Source: Asterias rubens (taxonomy: Eukaryota; Echinodermata; Asteroidea; Forcipulatida; Asteriidae). From it: a stretch of DNA of 64,000 nt. Within the stretch, counting starts at the first letter, position 1, and each line of letters starts with the position of its first letter. Position numbers and translations under genes: made by a program. Shown one piece after another: positions 40,938-52,751 of the stretch. Under the pieces are notes generated by a model, which was given only the letters and a program-made list of their open reading frames with translations, did no database searches and was not told the origin of the DNA. The DNA is taken from contig NC_047078.1 in the NCBI RefSeq assembly GCF_902459465.1, positions 2,899,691 to 2,963,690 of the forward strand. Reading direction: 5' to 3'.

Positions 40938-43900
40938 ATGCAGCATTTTGCAGACGATCGTCGTCACCGCAGTGCTACTCATCGAATCACTCAGAAGAAC
41001 ATGGGTAAAAGACCTGTCAAAGTCGTTCCAGTTGGTGCTTGGGTTGAGCTAGAACCTCAGAGTTGCTGTACGAGTTATAAAGCGATCGTAAGTCCTAAAT
41101 ACTGAAAAATAGTAAACAAACTACAAAACTTTACAAGTTGAAGTTGGCTACTACTTCCTTAAATTTTATAAACCATTCCAAAAGGCAATTTTTGTTGTGT
41201 TTACTGCACAGGGTTTCTCGCTATGAATCGCTCATCAACAAATTCCGTAATACTGAAGTAAGGATCTCTGCTCACTTTTGTTGTACAGAATCAAGATTAT
41301 TTTACAAAATTTGAGAGATTTTCCAAGGCAAAGGCAAAGGAAAGGATCCTACCCCAACCAAAAAGAAACAACAACTTAAGTTCGCCATGATGGTTTAACT
41401 GCAACTAAAATATTAATATTACCAGTGACTTAAAATGTTTAATTTGAAGTTTTCCATCAGTTTTGATGGTGAAGTTGAGACGTGTAAGTGATGCAAGGCA
41501 AGGGGCAATACTTCATAAAATGTGTTACATTTTAAATTAAATTCTGCATAGCAATTAGCATAGCGTAATAACTGACACTAGTTTCTGCCAAATAAGAGAA
41601 AACCTTTGATTTTCCAAGCTCATTCTTTTTCCAATTTTCTACCCAATGCCAATGATCATTGATGGTCTAGATCTAAATTTACATGCAGGGATCAACATCT
41701 GTCATGTCTGTCCCAGTTACTAATTTCAGCAATATTTTTGATTTACAAATGCCCATGGCATTCTACTTTACTGCAAGACCTGTATGTTAAAGGGGCAGTC
41801 CATTTAAAAATTACCTTTCAAATCAAGCATCCCTTTTGAATTTTTTAATTTTGTATTTCCTACATGAAGTACAGAACCCTTCCTTTAAATAATAAATTTG
41901 ATTCTAATTCTTTTTTTTTCAACAAAACTCTTCCTTTAAATTTCAAAAGCATTCAATATTATTTGTACATTTTGCAGCTGTCGGCAGAGAAGGAGGAGCA
42001 ACGTATCAGTCAGGCCCAGGCTGAGAAACAAGCCAGGTTAGAACGCTTCCGTCGTGATGTCAAACAACGAGTCCGACAACTTCAGCAAATCAAAAGACAA
42101 GAGAATCTCCAGGAGTCCTTCCATGCTGTAAGTTTTCAATCCTCAGAGCAGGCATATTAAAGCACCAGCTTCATGCTTTTTTTAATAGTGTGGATCAAGT
42201 CCACTGATTTTGTTTTTAAACTACTTTTACATCACTGTTTCATATTGATTTATGTGTGGGTAAACTCAGAGGTTGACAAAATACATAATATGGGATAGTT
42301 GTTTGTTACCCAGTAAATCTTGTATGTGTATTCTGGTTTTTTTTCTTTTCTCTAGAGCACTTTAAAGAGACATGTTTATTTCTGATGTGTAATGCGCTAT
42401 ACAAGAATGGTAAATTATTATTATAGCAGATAAGTTCATATAGACCCAATAGAGGCCTAAGGTGCACAAAAATCCTACTGTTTGTGCACAAAAACTTAAT
42501 CCTTTGAATTAGCCTATTAAAATTATTAGTAGTGAACCATATTGTGTAAGAATGCTTCAACCTTTAAGGCAGTGCCCAACTTTACGGCTCTGCTTTACAC
42601 TGCAAAATTCTACCTGTTTTGCCCCAAAGGTTGAGATACAAAGCAACGTTGTCCAGCAGAGTTCACACGCAGCGGAACGTTCCACACCGAAGAAGGACCG
42701 ATGCCTCTATCGCCATGACAACGAAGCCTTGACCATCGGGCAATCCTCGGACAACGCGACTTCGGGCAGCGATTCGGAGCAAGAGAATTCTCAGCAGTTG
42801 AGTGAAAGGTCGCACAGAGTTCATAGGGTCGTGACCCAGGCCAAGCGGAGCCTTGCTGCAAAGAAGGGATTTTATCAGCAGGTACAAGAAGACCCTTTTT
42901 TTGTTGTTTATCTCTCATGGTAGAGACTCTCAGTAGAGTGTCATGGCCGAGTGGTTAAGAGCATCGAATTCAAGTTCTGGTGCTAATTCACCGGAGTGTG
43001 GGTTCGAATCCCGGTCGTGACACTTCTGTCCTTCACCCAGGGGTATAAATGGGTACCTGCGAGGGTAGAGGTTGATATTGTGAATGAAAAGCTTTCGGAG
43101 CGCCACGGCAGCCCGGGGCTGTATACTCCCTAATGGGAGCTGGGAAATATTAAAGGGATGTTTATTGGCCCAATGACCAGGGGACTAATTGATACGGTTT
43201 ATTGTGAAATGCTCTATATAAGAATTTGTTATTATTTGTTATTATGGTGTGATGTAGCTGAACTTTGTACCGCATCAGACTCAAGTTGTACTTTCTTTTA
43301 AAGTTTTGAGAAGAGATCATTAAAGGCACTCACTAGAGACCAGTATTCTCAATTGCTGTATCCCAGGCAACGTAAACAAACAAATCTGTGAAAATTTTGA
43401 CTTGATTGGTCATCAAAGCTGCAAGAGAGAAAAAACACCCTTGTTGCAAAAATTTGTTTATTTTCCGATGCCTAAAAAGTCTGAAGTCTTTTATCCGATG
43501 ACTGAGAATTGTTTATTTTATTTTATTTTATTTTTTTACTGAGAAATTACCCCTTTCTCAAAAACCAAAGTACTTCAAAGGGAGTCGCTTCTCGCAATGG
43601 TTCATACCAACAAATAGTGTATTTAAATATTACACACATTATAAAGTTGTACATGGTATCTCAACCAAAGTAAATCAGAAAGCATCTTTTTTTCTTTCAT
43701 CTTTTACAGACGAAACTCCCAGGTGGCTCATGGGGAAGTGAATTCTCAAGAGATAAAAAGGTATTTCATTGTTAAAGTCATTGGTAACAAAAGATCAGGG
43801 TCAGATTATTATTTCACAACTCACACAAAAATGCAGAAACAACTGTAGAAAACATGGAACTATATCTATAGTAAAAAAAGGTGACAAAGTTACTTAAGCA

Positions 43901-46900
43901 AATTTGTTCTGTTGTGTTTGCCAAGAATGAACCAGTCCATTCAGAAGGACTTACACCAAGTCTAGGACAGCCGACCGATCTCCAAAGTCAAACGACAGAG
44001 AGCGATTCAAGAATCTCCCAACAGCCAACCGATGAACTCTCCAGCTACGGGGACTGCGTTGAAAACAATCGTCCACCAACCGAAAACAACCTCCCACCAA
44101 CGTCACATGATCAAGACGCTCTCTACCGATTGGCTGGAGTCCCCGCAATAAAATCAGTGACTTTTGCTGGTGACCTTGGAAAGGTCAAATGTCGTGGAGA
44201 TCAGGGTCATCAAACAGGGAGAGGTCACCAATCTGAGGCCTTTGATTTGTATGCAGATGAAATGAGGTCGAGACAAAAGGTCACGGAGAAGAGCAAGCAG
44301 GAGAAGGGTGGGGCCAAGACAATGCAACTGGGGGTTCCACGCAGTGTACCAGATTTGAGACCTGGGGTACATCTTGAAGAGAATAAAAGGAGGGTAAGTT
44401 AATTGGTTATACCATGGAGATCGAAGGAACCCTGAAAAATCACTTACAGGTATTATAGAGGATTTGTAGAGGAGACCAAATTAGTCGCAGGCAGTATTCA
44501 TACTTGAAACACCAAACTGTGTTCCATGGGGTTCTTGGTTTATTGCCGTAAAACTACAACAATAAAAAAACGACAATCAGAATTTATCTATCAACAACAA
44601 CTATCAACCCGAGCACTGTCTGCTGAACAACAAAGTTAGCACGAATTGCATTTCTAGAAAAATGAGCCAAAACTATTGGTATAATGCCGACGCACCTGAC
44701 TTCCTTGTTTTGGGTTTCCACACTGTGCCATTGAATATTATACAATGATTAAGTTATACAACATATAACTGCAGCTGCGTGGCTAAAATTGATTTAAAAA
44801 AAATAATTGTTTGTTCTCTCTTTGCTTTGATCAATCAACAGACTGGCAACCAGTATTCAATGTATCGTCGACTCTTCATGGATATTGAAAGAGAACAGGT
44901 GCGAGAAAACATCAGGAAGAAGGACCATCAGAAAAATATACAGAGGTAAAAAATACACATCAGGGTGTTATACAGAAGCCAAGTAGTTAAGAGCATTAAA
45001 TTAAAGTTCTGGTGGTTAAGTCATCGGAGTGTGGGTTAGGGTCCAAGTCGTGGCACTTGTGTCCTAGAGCAAGGTACTATAATTGCTTCTCTTCACAAAG
45101 GGGTATAAATGGGTACCTGCGAAGGTAGAAGTTGATAATGTGTATGAAAAAGTTTGGAGCGCTACGCGTGCCCAGGTTGTATCATCCCCAGTGACCTGAG
45201 AAAGATTAAAGGAATGTATGTTATTGGCTCAACTTATTCCATTTTCATTCATTTGTTTCCTGATCGTCTCTGTTGACATTGAAACAGACTGAAAGAGGCG
45301 AAAGAAAAAGAAAGAAAGAAGATTGAAGCCGATGCCCAGAAGTGTGTAGAGCCAATAAACCCAACCGGAGAAACGGAACTGCAGATGGTCCAACGCCAGA
45401 GGGAGGAACAGCAACAGGTTGAACAGCTGCTACAGAGGGAAAGGCAAAGGAAAAAGAAGAGCACTGAAATGGAAAGGTAGGTAAAATAACTGGGTTAAAA
45501 TATTTCTCCAAAATACAAAAATCTACTTGGTAGTTGTAGAGAAGTCTTCCAAATTCCGAGAATAAAAACTATGCCGTTGAAGTAGAGTACAAAACAAGAC
45601 AAGTTCTCAAAAGAACATAATCTACCCAGCAAGTCAATACACACACAGCAAAACAAATATAATTTATGGGAAAGTTTGCGGTAACACCATGTAATGACTA
45701 TCTCTAATGAGATGGGGGTGTTCTGGAAAGAACCGTTGGTTTCAACTCGACATTTCGATCAGTATGCTGTGACCCAGGCACCTCAGATCATCGTCCACCA
45801 AACTTCTAAACATTCCACGCACACGCCATTCATGGGGAGCCCGCTCCTTCTCACACTCTGGCCCATCACTATGGAACGAACTCCCCCCTAAACTCCGACA
45901 ACTCACTACATATTCCAGCTTCAAATCCCATTTGAAAACTTATTTGTGTGCTTAACTATATTCTTTGCATTCTGGCTTCGGCATCTCTCCTGCGCCAGGA
46001 GTGTCTTTTAGACAGACATGGCGCATTATAAATTGCCACTATTATTACATGTATTATTATTATTATCGTCTTCTGGAGAAAGCTTTCTCAAGAAGACGAT
46101 CAGAGCATAGTGATTGAAACGTCGAGTTGAAACCACTGGTTCTTTTCAGAACCACCCCAACTCATTAGAGATAGTCATTACATACATGGTATTACCACAA
46201 TTCTTTCCATATCGTATTTCCGCCATGCAAAGTTTCAAATCATACTTAAATATATTTTTTAAATTAAATAGTAAGGTTTCAGTGATACCATGTAAACAAA
46301 ATCTCTTTTGTGAGCAGTGGTGGCTCTGAGAAGAGCCAGAAGGTATTACTTGTTGTTTTCTAAGTTGATTTCATTTTGTTAATAATAGATACATCCGTGC
46401 ATTGAAGGCTATGATGAGAGAGAAGATTCGTAAGTCTGGTGTTGAGTTGCCCCCATTGTGCGCCTGTGGACCAAGCATCTGGGATTCTAACCCCGATACC
46501 TGCGCTAATAACTGCATCTTCTATAAGAATCCAAAAGGTAATTATGAGTTTGTGCTTTTAACTTTATCGAGTTTGCTTCGAAGCATCCACCTTTATCACG
46601 CTGTCACCATCTTGGTCATGTTCCCTGTTTCCAATAACGGTAATGAATGCTAACATTCATTGCGCATGACACCAGACTATTATTCCGTCCAGCCTCAGTT
46701 CGGTTACAATGAGTTGGAATGGAGTAACATCAAGATGACCAGACCGTGATTAAGGTCTATAATGTGCAGAACTTTCAAAGTGGCACACAACACCAGGGTT
46801 ATTATGTGATATTCAAGTTTCTGTGCAACTTGACTGGGGCAGTAGTCATGTCAACGCCTGAAGCAAGACACTGTAGTCTTATTATTAAGGCTTGAAAAGT

Positions 46901-47100
46901 CTATTTACACCATTTGTACATGAAGGTAATCCCTTGTATTTGATATACAACTTCCATCTTTTTCAGAGATTCAGATCTCATGTCTGGAGCCTATAACATC
47001 ACAACCTAAAAGATGCTGAAATTTCGTTTGAATTTTGTTTTATCTTGCAGCATATGCAACGGCTCTACATACACTGTTGACATCATGTGACCTCAGCTAG
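40938..47100 (+). CDS. CCDC15: Coiled-coil domain-containing protein 15 (centriole protein), nine exons
   Basis: Exons 40938-41087, 41978-42127, 42630-42881, 43710-43760, 43926-44393, 44842-44945, 45288-45476, 46389-46537 and 47051-47100 join in phase to 520 residues. Three blocks match the family: VPVGAWVE (31-38) near the start, the basic block MYRRLFMDIEREQV in exon 6, and the C-terminal cysteine motif LCACGPSIWD...PDTCANNCIFYKN (478-502) followed by AYATALHTLLTSCDLS. Charged coiled coil fills exons 2, 6 and 7. Vertebrate CCDC15 is about 950 residues because of a long internal repeat region that is absent here. In human cells it is a centriole inner-scaffold protein needed for centriole length and integrity; the same role is inferred. 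Exon 4 (17 codons) is the least certain. Introns 3, 6, 7 and 8 carry repeats. Confidence 0.9.
42940..43244 (+). mobile_element. tRNA-Leu-derived SINE (CCDC15 intron 3)
   Basis: The head GTCATGGCCGAGTGGTTAAG has an A-box, a CAA anticodon-like loop, a long variable arm and a B-box GGTTCGAATCCC ending CGTGACAC. It continues into a body (GGGGTATAAATGGGTACCTG, GGAGCTGGGAAATATTAAAG, ATTGATACGGTT) and an ATT-rich tail. The anticodon stem is poorly paired, so it is not a working tRNA gene. Confidence 0.8.
43322..43617 (+). mobile_element. Family A2 element in CCDC15 intron 3
   Basis: TTAAAGGCACTCACTAG at the left, AAAAAGTCTGAAGTCTTTTA in the middle, and a (TTTTA)n expansion at 43509-43538 before ACTGAGAAATTACCCC. 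The right end is lost. Confidence 0.75.
44969..45230 (+). mobile_element. tRNA-Leu-derived SINE, degraded (CCDC15 intron 6)
   Basis: Second copy of the 42940 SINE: AGCCAAGTAGTTAAGAGCATT, GGTATAAATGGGTACCTGCG and TTGATAATGTGTATGAAAAA. The B-box is mutated (GGTTAGGGTCC). Confidence 0.7.
45672..45776 (+). repeat. Family K, inverted arm 1 (CCDC15 intron 7)
   Basis: AAGTTTGCGGTAACACCATG ... GAACCGTTGGTTTCAACTCG ... CGATCAGTATGCT. The inverted partner lies at 46076-46200. Confidence 0.7.
45780..46065 (+). mobile_element. CR1/L2-type non-LTR retrotransposon 3' end (CCDC15 intron 7)
   Basis: 45812-45955 encodes the ORF2 C-terminus: IPRTRHSWGARSFSHSGPSL, then WNELPPKLRQLTTYSSFKSH and a stop at 45953. 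An untranslated tail with GGCGCATTATAAATTGCC and (ATT)n follows. 5'-truncated. Confidence 0.75.
46076..46200 (-). repeat. Family K, inverted arm 2 (CCDC15 intron 7)
   Basis: Reverse orientation of family K: AGAAGACGATCAGAGCATA ... AACGTCGAGTTGAAACC ... CATTAGAGATAGTCATTACA. Together with arm 1 it brackets the retrotransposon remnant. Confidence 0.7.
46588..46759. mobile_element. Family M MITE copy 3 (CCDC15 intron 8)
   Basis: CACCTTTATCACGCTGTCACC ... AAGATGACCAGACCGTGATTAAGGTCT; very close to the 7699 copy. Confidence 0.75.
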
Positions 47101-47383
47101 CCGTAAGCAACCCCTAAGCTAGCTGTAAAAACCCGTCACTGAGCTTGAGTCCGATGCATTTGACCGCTCGGCTTTGCCACGTTCACGATATGCCACCTGG
47201 TGTCACAAAGCTGTAGTCGTACAAAAGTTGACACTGCTTTCCTTAAAAATAAATCAAGACAGCTGAAAACAAGATTAGAATGCCAGAGACACTATTTATT
47301 AGAAAGAAAAAAATTTGTTCTGATTATTAAAATTTACATCAATTCAAAAATTATTGACTCAATCTATTGCTCCCATTTAATTA

Positions 47384-47389
47384 AATAAA
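47384..47389 (+). terminator. Candidate poly(A) signal of CCDC15
   Basis: AATAAA 284 bp after the stop codon and just before a repeat insertion. An alternative AATAAA occurs near 47248. Confidence 0.45.
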
Positions 47390-47400
47390 AACCAAACGCT

Positions 47401-47716
47401 AGAAGCACTGGACACCTTTTGTTATTGTCAAAGACCAGTATGCTCCAATGGGAGACTTTCTGGGACGATAGAGGGCAGCAGACTTACCGGGTAAATCCAT
47501 TGTTCTCAGAATTATGCGCATGTTCAGAACTACGTAAACAATGGAAATTTACCCGGTATGTCTGCTGCCGCCTAGCGTTGGAAAGTCTCCTATTACCTCT
47601 TTTTCAAAGACTATGTTACTTATACAATCAACAGCTCTCTATTGCTCGTTTCCAAGTAAGTTTTTATAAGAATATACTTTTTGAGTCATTACCATTTGTG
47701 TCCAGTGCTTTTAAGG
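47401..47716 (+). mobile_element. Family A2 element interrupted by family B
   Basis: Left part (GCACTGGACACC, TTGTCAAAGACCAGTA) at 47401-47445 and right part (TTACCTCTTTTTCAAAGAC ... GTGTCCAGTGCTTTTAA) at 47595-47716. The stretch between is the family B MITE. Confidence 0.8.
47446..47594. mobile_element. Family B MITE, nested in A2
   Basis: A near-palindrome of 149 bp: CAATGGGAGACTTTC ... GGAAAGTCTCCTATT at the ends, GGGCAGCAGACTTACCGGGT and its inverse inside. Almost identical to 53045-53194. Confidence 0.88.
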
Positions 47717-47769
47717 TGCAAATTTGACAATTTCAGTGAGTTCATTGCATTAATCTCAACCTGTCATAC

Positions 47770-48145
47770 ATGGCCCAATTTCAAAGCGTTGCTTAATAGC
47801 AAGCAAATTAGTGTGCTTAATCTTAAAGAAAAATCTGCTTAAGCATAAGCGGTTTTTCACAGATTTGAAAGAAAGTTTGCGGCCTACTTGCACGTTCACC
47901 ATGGTTTGAAATTACGTCGTTAATTTTCATGCAGTTAGCAGCGCTATGAAAAGGAAATCGTACAGTAAGCTCCCACTTTCAAAGAGCTGCTTAAGCACAA
48001 AAATATGCAGACCAAAACAAAAATTTTCTAACCAGAATAAGGTTACCGGCCAAAATACCATGCAACATGTTCAATTTGTTACTGGTATCCTGCTCATTGT
48101 TGCTGTGCAGGGTTTTTTAAGCAGTAGTTTCTGCTTAAGCATTGA
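47770..48145. repeat. Decayed family C element(s)
   Basis: GGCCCAATTTCAAAGCGTTGC opens it. GCTTAAGCA motifs recur to 48140. Probably two overlapping or nested copies. Confidence 0.5.
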
Positions 48146-49052
48146 GCAGTGTCAAAAGTGTCAAAAGCCGCTACCTCGTGAATACCTGACGTCTTATTTA
48201 TATAGACAAATTTTTTATAAAGAAACAAAATATACAATCCACTCAAATAAAATTATTAATATTTACAATCTATTGCTATACAAAAGGTATTGTGTTGACC
48301 TTTTTCTTGGAAAAAACTTATTGGAAATTACGAGTAGTTCATGATACATGTACAAGTTTCTGATGATTCGTGTACAGGACAATGTTTTAAAGGGTCATGT
48401 ACTTTTTGGAGGACAACAAACACAATGTTCACAGATTTACATCAGTTGGAAGATTATAACAGTAGAAAGCTTCCCTGAAAATATTACGTGCTGAGGGGCT
48501 GTAGTTTTTGTGAAATTGGTAAAACAATTTTCGTCCTCACTAATCACGAGACAAAAATTATTTTAGCATGTAAAAATGTATTTTCATGACATTGTTTTAC
48601 TCATTTCTCAAAAACTACAGCACCTCAGCATCTAATATTTCAAGGTACGCTTTCTACTATCATTATCTTCAAACTGTGTAGGTTTAATATAAATCTGTGG
48701 ACTTTGTGTTACAAAAAGTACCCAAATCCTTTAATCCTGAACCCTTACGTTCTCTTAAATTATCTTCGGTCATCAATCCAGCCTCATGTCAAATCTACAC
48801 AGTCCTCTCTTTTAGGACATGTACATGCTTCCTGAAGGCACTTAAAAGTCAAAGCTACGTATATGACTAAAAAAGCACTAACAAACTTTTCTTTTGTTCT
48901 GACCCCGGTGGGCACAACCAGTACTGCACATTGAAAGAGTTGCAACAACTTGCGATAAGCCATTTTGTGTCCTAAAACCGCACCGTCAAACACATGGTGA
49001 GAGACTATAGTTTGCCCATTTGGAGCAAGTTCGACATTTTAGTCGACTACTG
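48146..49052. other. Intergenic, loose inverted repeat
   Basis: GTACTTTTTGGAGGACAACAAA/AACTACAGCACCTCAGC-type motifs (48395-48720) occur on both strands, suggesting an old palindromic element. No exon. Confidence 0.3.
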
Positions 49053-49376
49053 ACCAGCAATGTACATGCACAGTGACTCACTCACAGGAACGACTCGTTT
49101 GAAAATCTTGTCAACTATCGAGAATTCACTCTATTGCCTTCCCCATTTTTCACTGCAGTGTCACTGGTTCCCTTCTGCGCTTTACACACGCTAGAAACCA
49201 TAGTCATGAGGTCAACCAGCAATGTACATGCGCAGTGACTCACTCACAGGAACGACTCGTTTGAAAATCTTGTCAACTATCGAGAATTCACTCTATTGCC
49301 TTCCCCATTTTTCGCTGCAGTGTCACTGGTTCCCTTCTGCGCTTTACACACGCTAGAAACCATAGTCATGAGGTCA
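49053..49376 (+). repeat. 162-bp tandem duplication
   Basis: Units 49053-49214 and 49215-49376, both beginning ACCAGCAATGTACATG and ending ATAGTCATGAGGTCA, differ at only a few positions. A third start (ACCAGCC) follows directly. Confidence 0.9.
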
Positions 49377-49429
49377 ACCAGCCTAGGTTTGGGTCAAAAT
49401 ACGCACAAAGTGCAAACTCGAACTTGCTC

Positions 49430-49510
49430 TAGGCATGTATATTATATGAATTACTCAGGATCGGATTCAAACCCAAGACCTTTGCAATTCTAGGGCATCT
49501 GGAGGTTGCT
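49430..49510 (-). repeat. tRNA-like SINE remnant
   Basis: The minus strand carries a B-box-like GGGTTTGAATCCGATCCTGA after AATTGCAAAGGTC. A similar remnant (minus CACGTTAAACCGGCAGTCGC) lies at about 50240-50275. Confidence 0.35.
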
Positions 49511-50717
49511 ATAACAAAAGCTTGCACTAATCATGTGACAAAGCAAGAGTCTCTATAGTTTAAGGAATTAAACTTGTTACTAAGCAAGTCATTGTGCCAG
49601 ACATTATTTAAATTTAACTCGCAAATTGCTTATTCTCTGAGGTAAAAGTAGCGCGAATAATCAGGAAATATTTCTAAGGCACTTCACATTATTATTACAC
49701 TTAGAAAAGATTATAAAACCCTGTCTGTACTGATCACAAAAACACATCTACCCAATTTACGATCTACATCCATGATAAAAACATCAACTATATTACTAAA
49801 CCACATTGCGAACCAACTGGGTAAATTGGAATTCATTAAAAATACCTATTTAGAATTTTTAGTTTCTGGTCAAATCGGACAAAAGTTTGACCAAGCATCT
49901 ATAAATTGAACACATGATTTAACTGGCAAAATTCTCTGTTACTAATAGCGATTTTACAATGTACCTTAGATGTATGCTACATGATTTTTGTGTTCTCCTT
50001 CCCACTGAAATGGAAAATCTTGAAGCATATGAGAAACTATTGAAGGTGCACCAAGTCCAAGACCATGGGCAACAGATGGCATTGCCTCCATGCATTTCTA
50101 AGGCTGATACCGAGCTATATGCCAAACTTCATATGTATGTCTATTCTTGCAATAAGTTTGTGCAATATGACACATCTTTTTGTGAAAGGATAAGTCTTTA
50201 CACGTTTACAAATAATTTTGAGATTTACTACTATAGAACTCAAACCTGCGACTGCCGGTTTAACGTGCCTGCACAATGCCAATTCTGAGCTTATTGTTTC
50301 TGCTTAGCAAGATTTTGTTGTGCTAAGCAACAATATGAAAGGACGGGTTTAGAATATTTCTTTTAATAATTACAAAATAATCCCTATGTGTGTACAAACT
50401 CAATGGAGCAATGCTACTTCTTTTTTTTTTTTACTATTTACACATTCACACCAAAAAAAAAAAAAAAAGAGGATTCCATCCATGCATACAGTAAAGTTTA
50501 CAGAGTTTGCACAACAGGGTGAAACAAATTAAAGAGGTTTTAAACTATTGAGGGCTTTGTAGATCTACAAAACAATTTCAGTGTGACAACTTGATTGTAG
50601 AAATCAAACATGGCTGATTGGATTTGCAAATCCCAAACTTTGACCCAACTTTAAAAAAGCTTTATTCTCTAGATTTTTTTCTACAAAATTTGAATTTTTG
50701 TTTGATCCGTAACCAAT
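49511..50717. other. Intergenic, no gene seen
   Basis: Poly-T at 50421-50432 and poly-A at 50454-50468 flank a short AT-rich stretch. 50285-50340 is a family C fragment (CTGCTTAGCAAG ... GTGCTAAGCAAC). The ORFs here have no splice or motif support. Confidence 0.3.
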
Positions 50718-51093
50718 ATAGACACTGGACACTGTTGGTAATTGTCAAAGACTAGCTTCACAGTTAGTGTATCTCAACATAAGCATAAAATTACAAACCT
50801 GTGAACATCTGAGCTCAATCGGTCGTCGAAGTTGCGAGATAATAAAGAAACAAAAAAACACCCTTGTCACACAAAGTTGTGTCCTTTCAGATGCTTGATT
50901 TCGAGACCTCAGAAATCTGAGGTCTCGAATTAAAATTTGTGAAATTACTTCTTTCTTGAAAACTTAATTACTTCAGGGGGAGCCGTTTCTCACAATGTTT
51001 TATACTACCGACCTCTCCTCATTACTCGTCACCAAGTAAGGTTTTATGCTAATAATTATTATGAGTAATTACCAATAGTGTTCAGTGCCTTTA
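50718..51093 (+). mobile_element. Family A1 element, complete
   Basis: AGACACTGGACACTG to GTTCAGTGCCTTTAG, with hairpin GAGACCTCAGAAATCTGAGGTCTC. Confidence 0.85.
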
Positions 51094-51726
51094 GAGAACT
51101 TTTGAGAAGAGCCACAACAACTCTGAAAGTTAATTGCCTTTTGTGACAAGGACATGTGGGCCTCTCTAATGTCATTCTGCACAACTCTGCCGCGCGTGCC
51201 TAGCATACGGGCATGCATATTGGACCTTAATTTGTCGGACGTTTGGTTGTGCAATGGGTTGTGATTGGTCAATAAGTAATGGGGTGGGGCTTAATGGATC
51301 GGTCTATTGTCAAAGAATCCAACTTTTCGCATTAGCTCCTTTCCTATACACCCCAATTAATAAAACTAGAAAAACAATTTAAATATCTCTACAAATAATC
51401 TGAATAAATTCAACTTTGGTCAATAGACTGCAAACTTTAGTGCAATTAAGAATCAACAAAAACACTCGCAAAATAACCCAAAACACAGAAATTTTAAATT
51501 ATGAACAGAAACGATGTACATGTATCATATTAAAATGCACAAAGAAAATTATTGGAATCAAAATGAATGAAAATATAATTCCTGATACAAAATCAATGGT
51601 AAACAAAATGAAAAAATATAAAGCCTGAAACAGCAACTCTGAGTGTAAATTACAGTGTCGGATAGGCCTACCAACAAGGGGGTCAAAGGTCAGGGCCAGT
51701 CTAGAGGTAAAGGTCCCTATATATCC
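51094..51726. other. Intergenic, no gene seen
   Basis: AT-rich. The 70-codon frame at 51416 is Lys/Ile-rich and typical of AT-rich non-coding DNA. Confidence 0.25.
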
Positions 51727-51970
51727 TGGGTCCAGTTTCATGGATCTGCTTAGCGCCGTATTCTGTGCTTACGGTTACAATTCTGTGCTTACTGTGCAAG
51801 TGCTGAATTTCTGCGCTAGCTGTGTAAGAGTAGAATGCCTAGTAATGTGGAGTAAGCACCACACAAGCAAATAAATTCCTGCTTACCCGTAAAATTCGCT
51901 GGTTGCAATTCCCTGCCTCCATAAGCACCAATTCTTTTTCTTTCAATAAGCAGAGCCATGATATTCGGCC
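51727..51970. repeat. Family C-related palindrome
   Basis: GTCCAGTTTCATGGATCTGCTTA at the left; AGCAGAGCCATGATATTCGGCCC at the right. CTTAC/GTAAGC motifs recur inside. Confidence 0.6.
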
Positions 51971-52086
51971 CTGGCCATATTGCACCACAAGCAAGTCCTA
52001 AGACAATGCTACCTTGTGTATTTCCCTAATCCTGTATTACCCTAACATGTAAATTACAGGGTTTCGGAATATAGGGTTGTCGCAAC

Positions 52087-52494
52087 TTAAAGACACTGGA
52101 CGCATTTGCTAATTGTCAAAGACCAGTCTTCTCAGTTGGTGTATCTCAATATATGCACAAAATAACAAACCTGTGAACATTTGAACTCAATTGGTCATCG
52201 AAGTTGCAAGATAATAATGCAAGTAAAAACACTCTTGTCAGCTTGTTGGATGAAGTTGTGTGCTTTCAGATGCTTGATTTTGAGACCTCAAGTTCAAATT
52301 CTGAGGTCTCAAAACAAAATTTTAATATTTTAGTGGAAAATTACTTAACTCGAAAATTACTTATCTCGAAAACTATGTTACATGTACTTCAGAGTGAGCC
52401 ATTTCTACACAATGTTTTACAGCCACAGCTCTCCATTGATTGCTATTAAACAAGTATGCAAACGGTGATTACTCAAAGTGTCCAGTGCCTTTAA
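52087..52494 (+). mobile_element. Family A1 element, complete
   Basis: TTAAAGACACTGGACGC to AGTGTCCAGTGCCTTTAA. It contains a local duplication: AATTACTTAACTCGAA / AATTACTTATCTCGAA at 52339-52370. Confidence 0.85.
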
Positions 52495-52751
52495 GGGGTG
52501 TCAGAATATATGTAGACTCCTCACCCAGACTCACTCCTCCCCACCTTAATAATATTAATATCTTATCGCTACTATTACACACAATGTTTATTCAATAATT
52601 GCATAATTATTAACACACAAAAAGGCCACATATTCAACGTGAGGAATTCCACATACTGTAAGGTGGTGAACATAATGATGCTTCAATGATAAAAGTGTTT
52701 TAAAATACTTCAAAATAATTTCTTTTTTACTTTGGTGATCAGTCAACGTCT
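52495..52751. other. Spacer
   Basis: Nothing recognised. Confidence 0.2.

Noticed and set aside
42940-43023. Functional tRNA-Leu (CAA) gene
   Set aside because: A- and B-boxes are good but the anticodon stem barely pairs, and the sequence continues into a SINE body present at two other sites.
51416-51628. Lys/Ile-rich 70-codon ORF
   Set aside because: Typical of AT-rich non-coding DNA.
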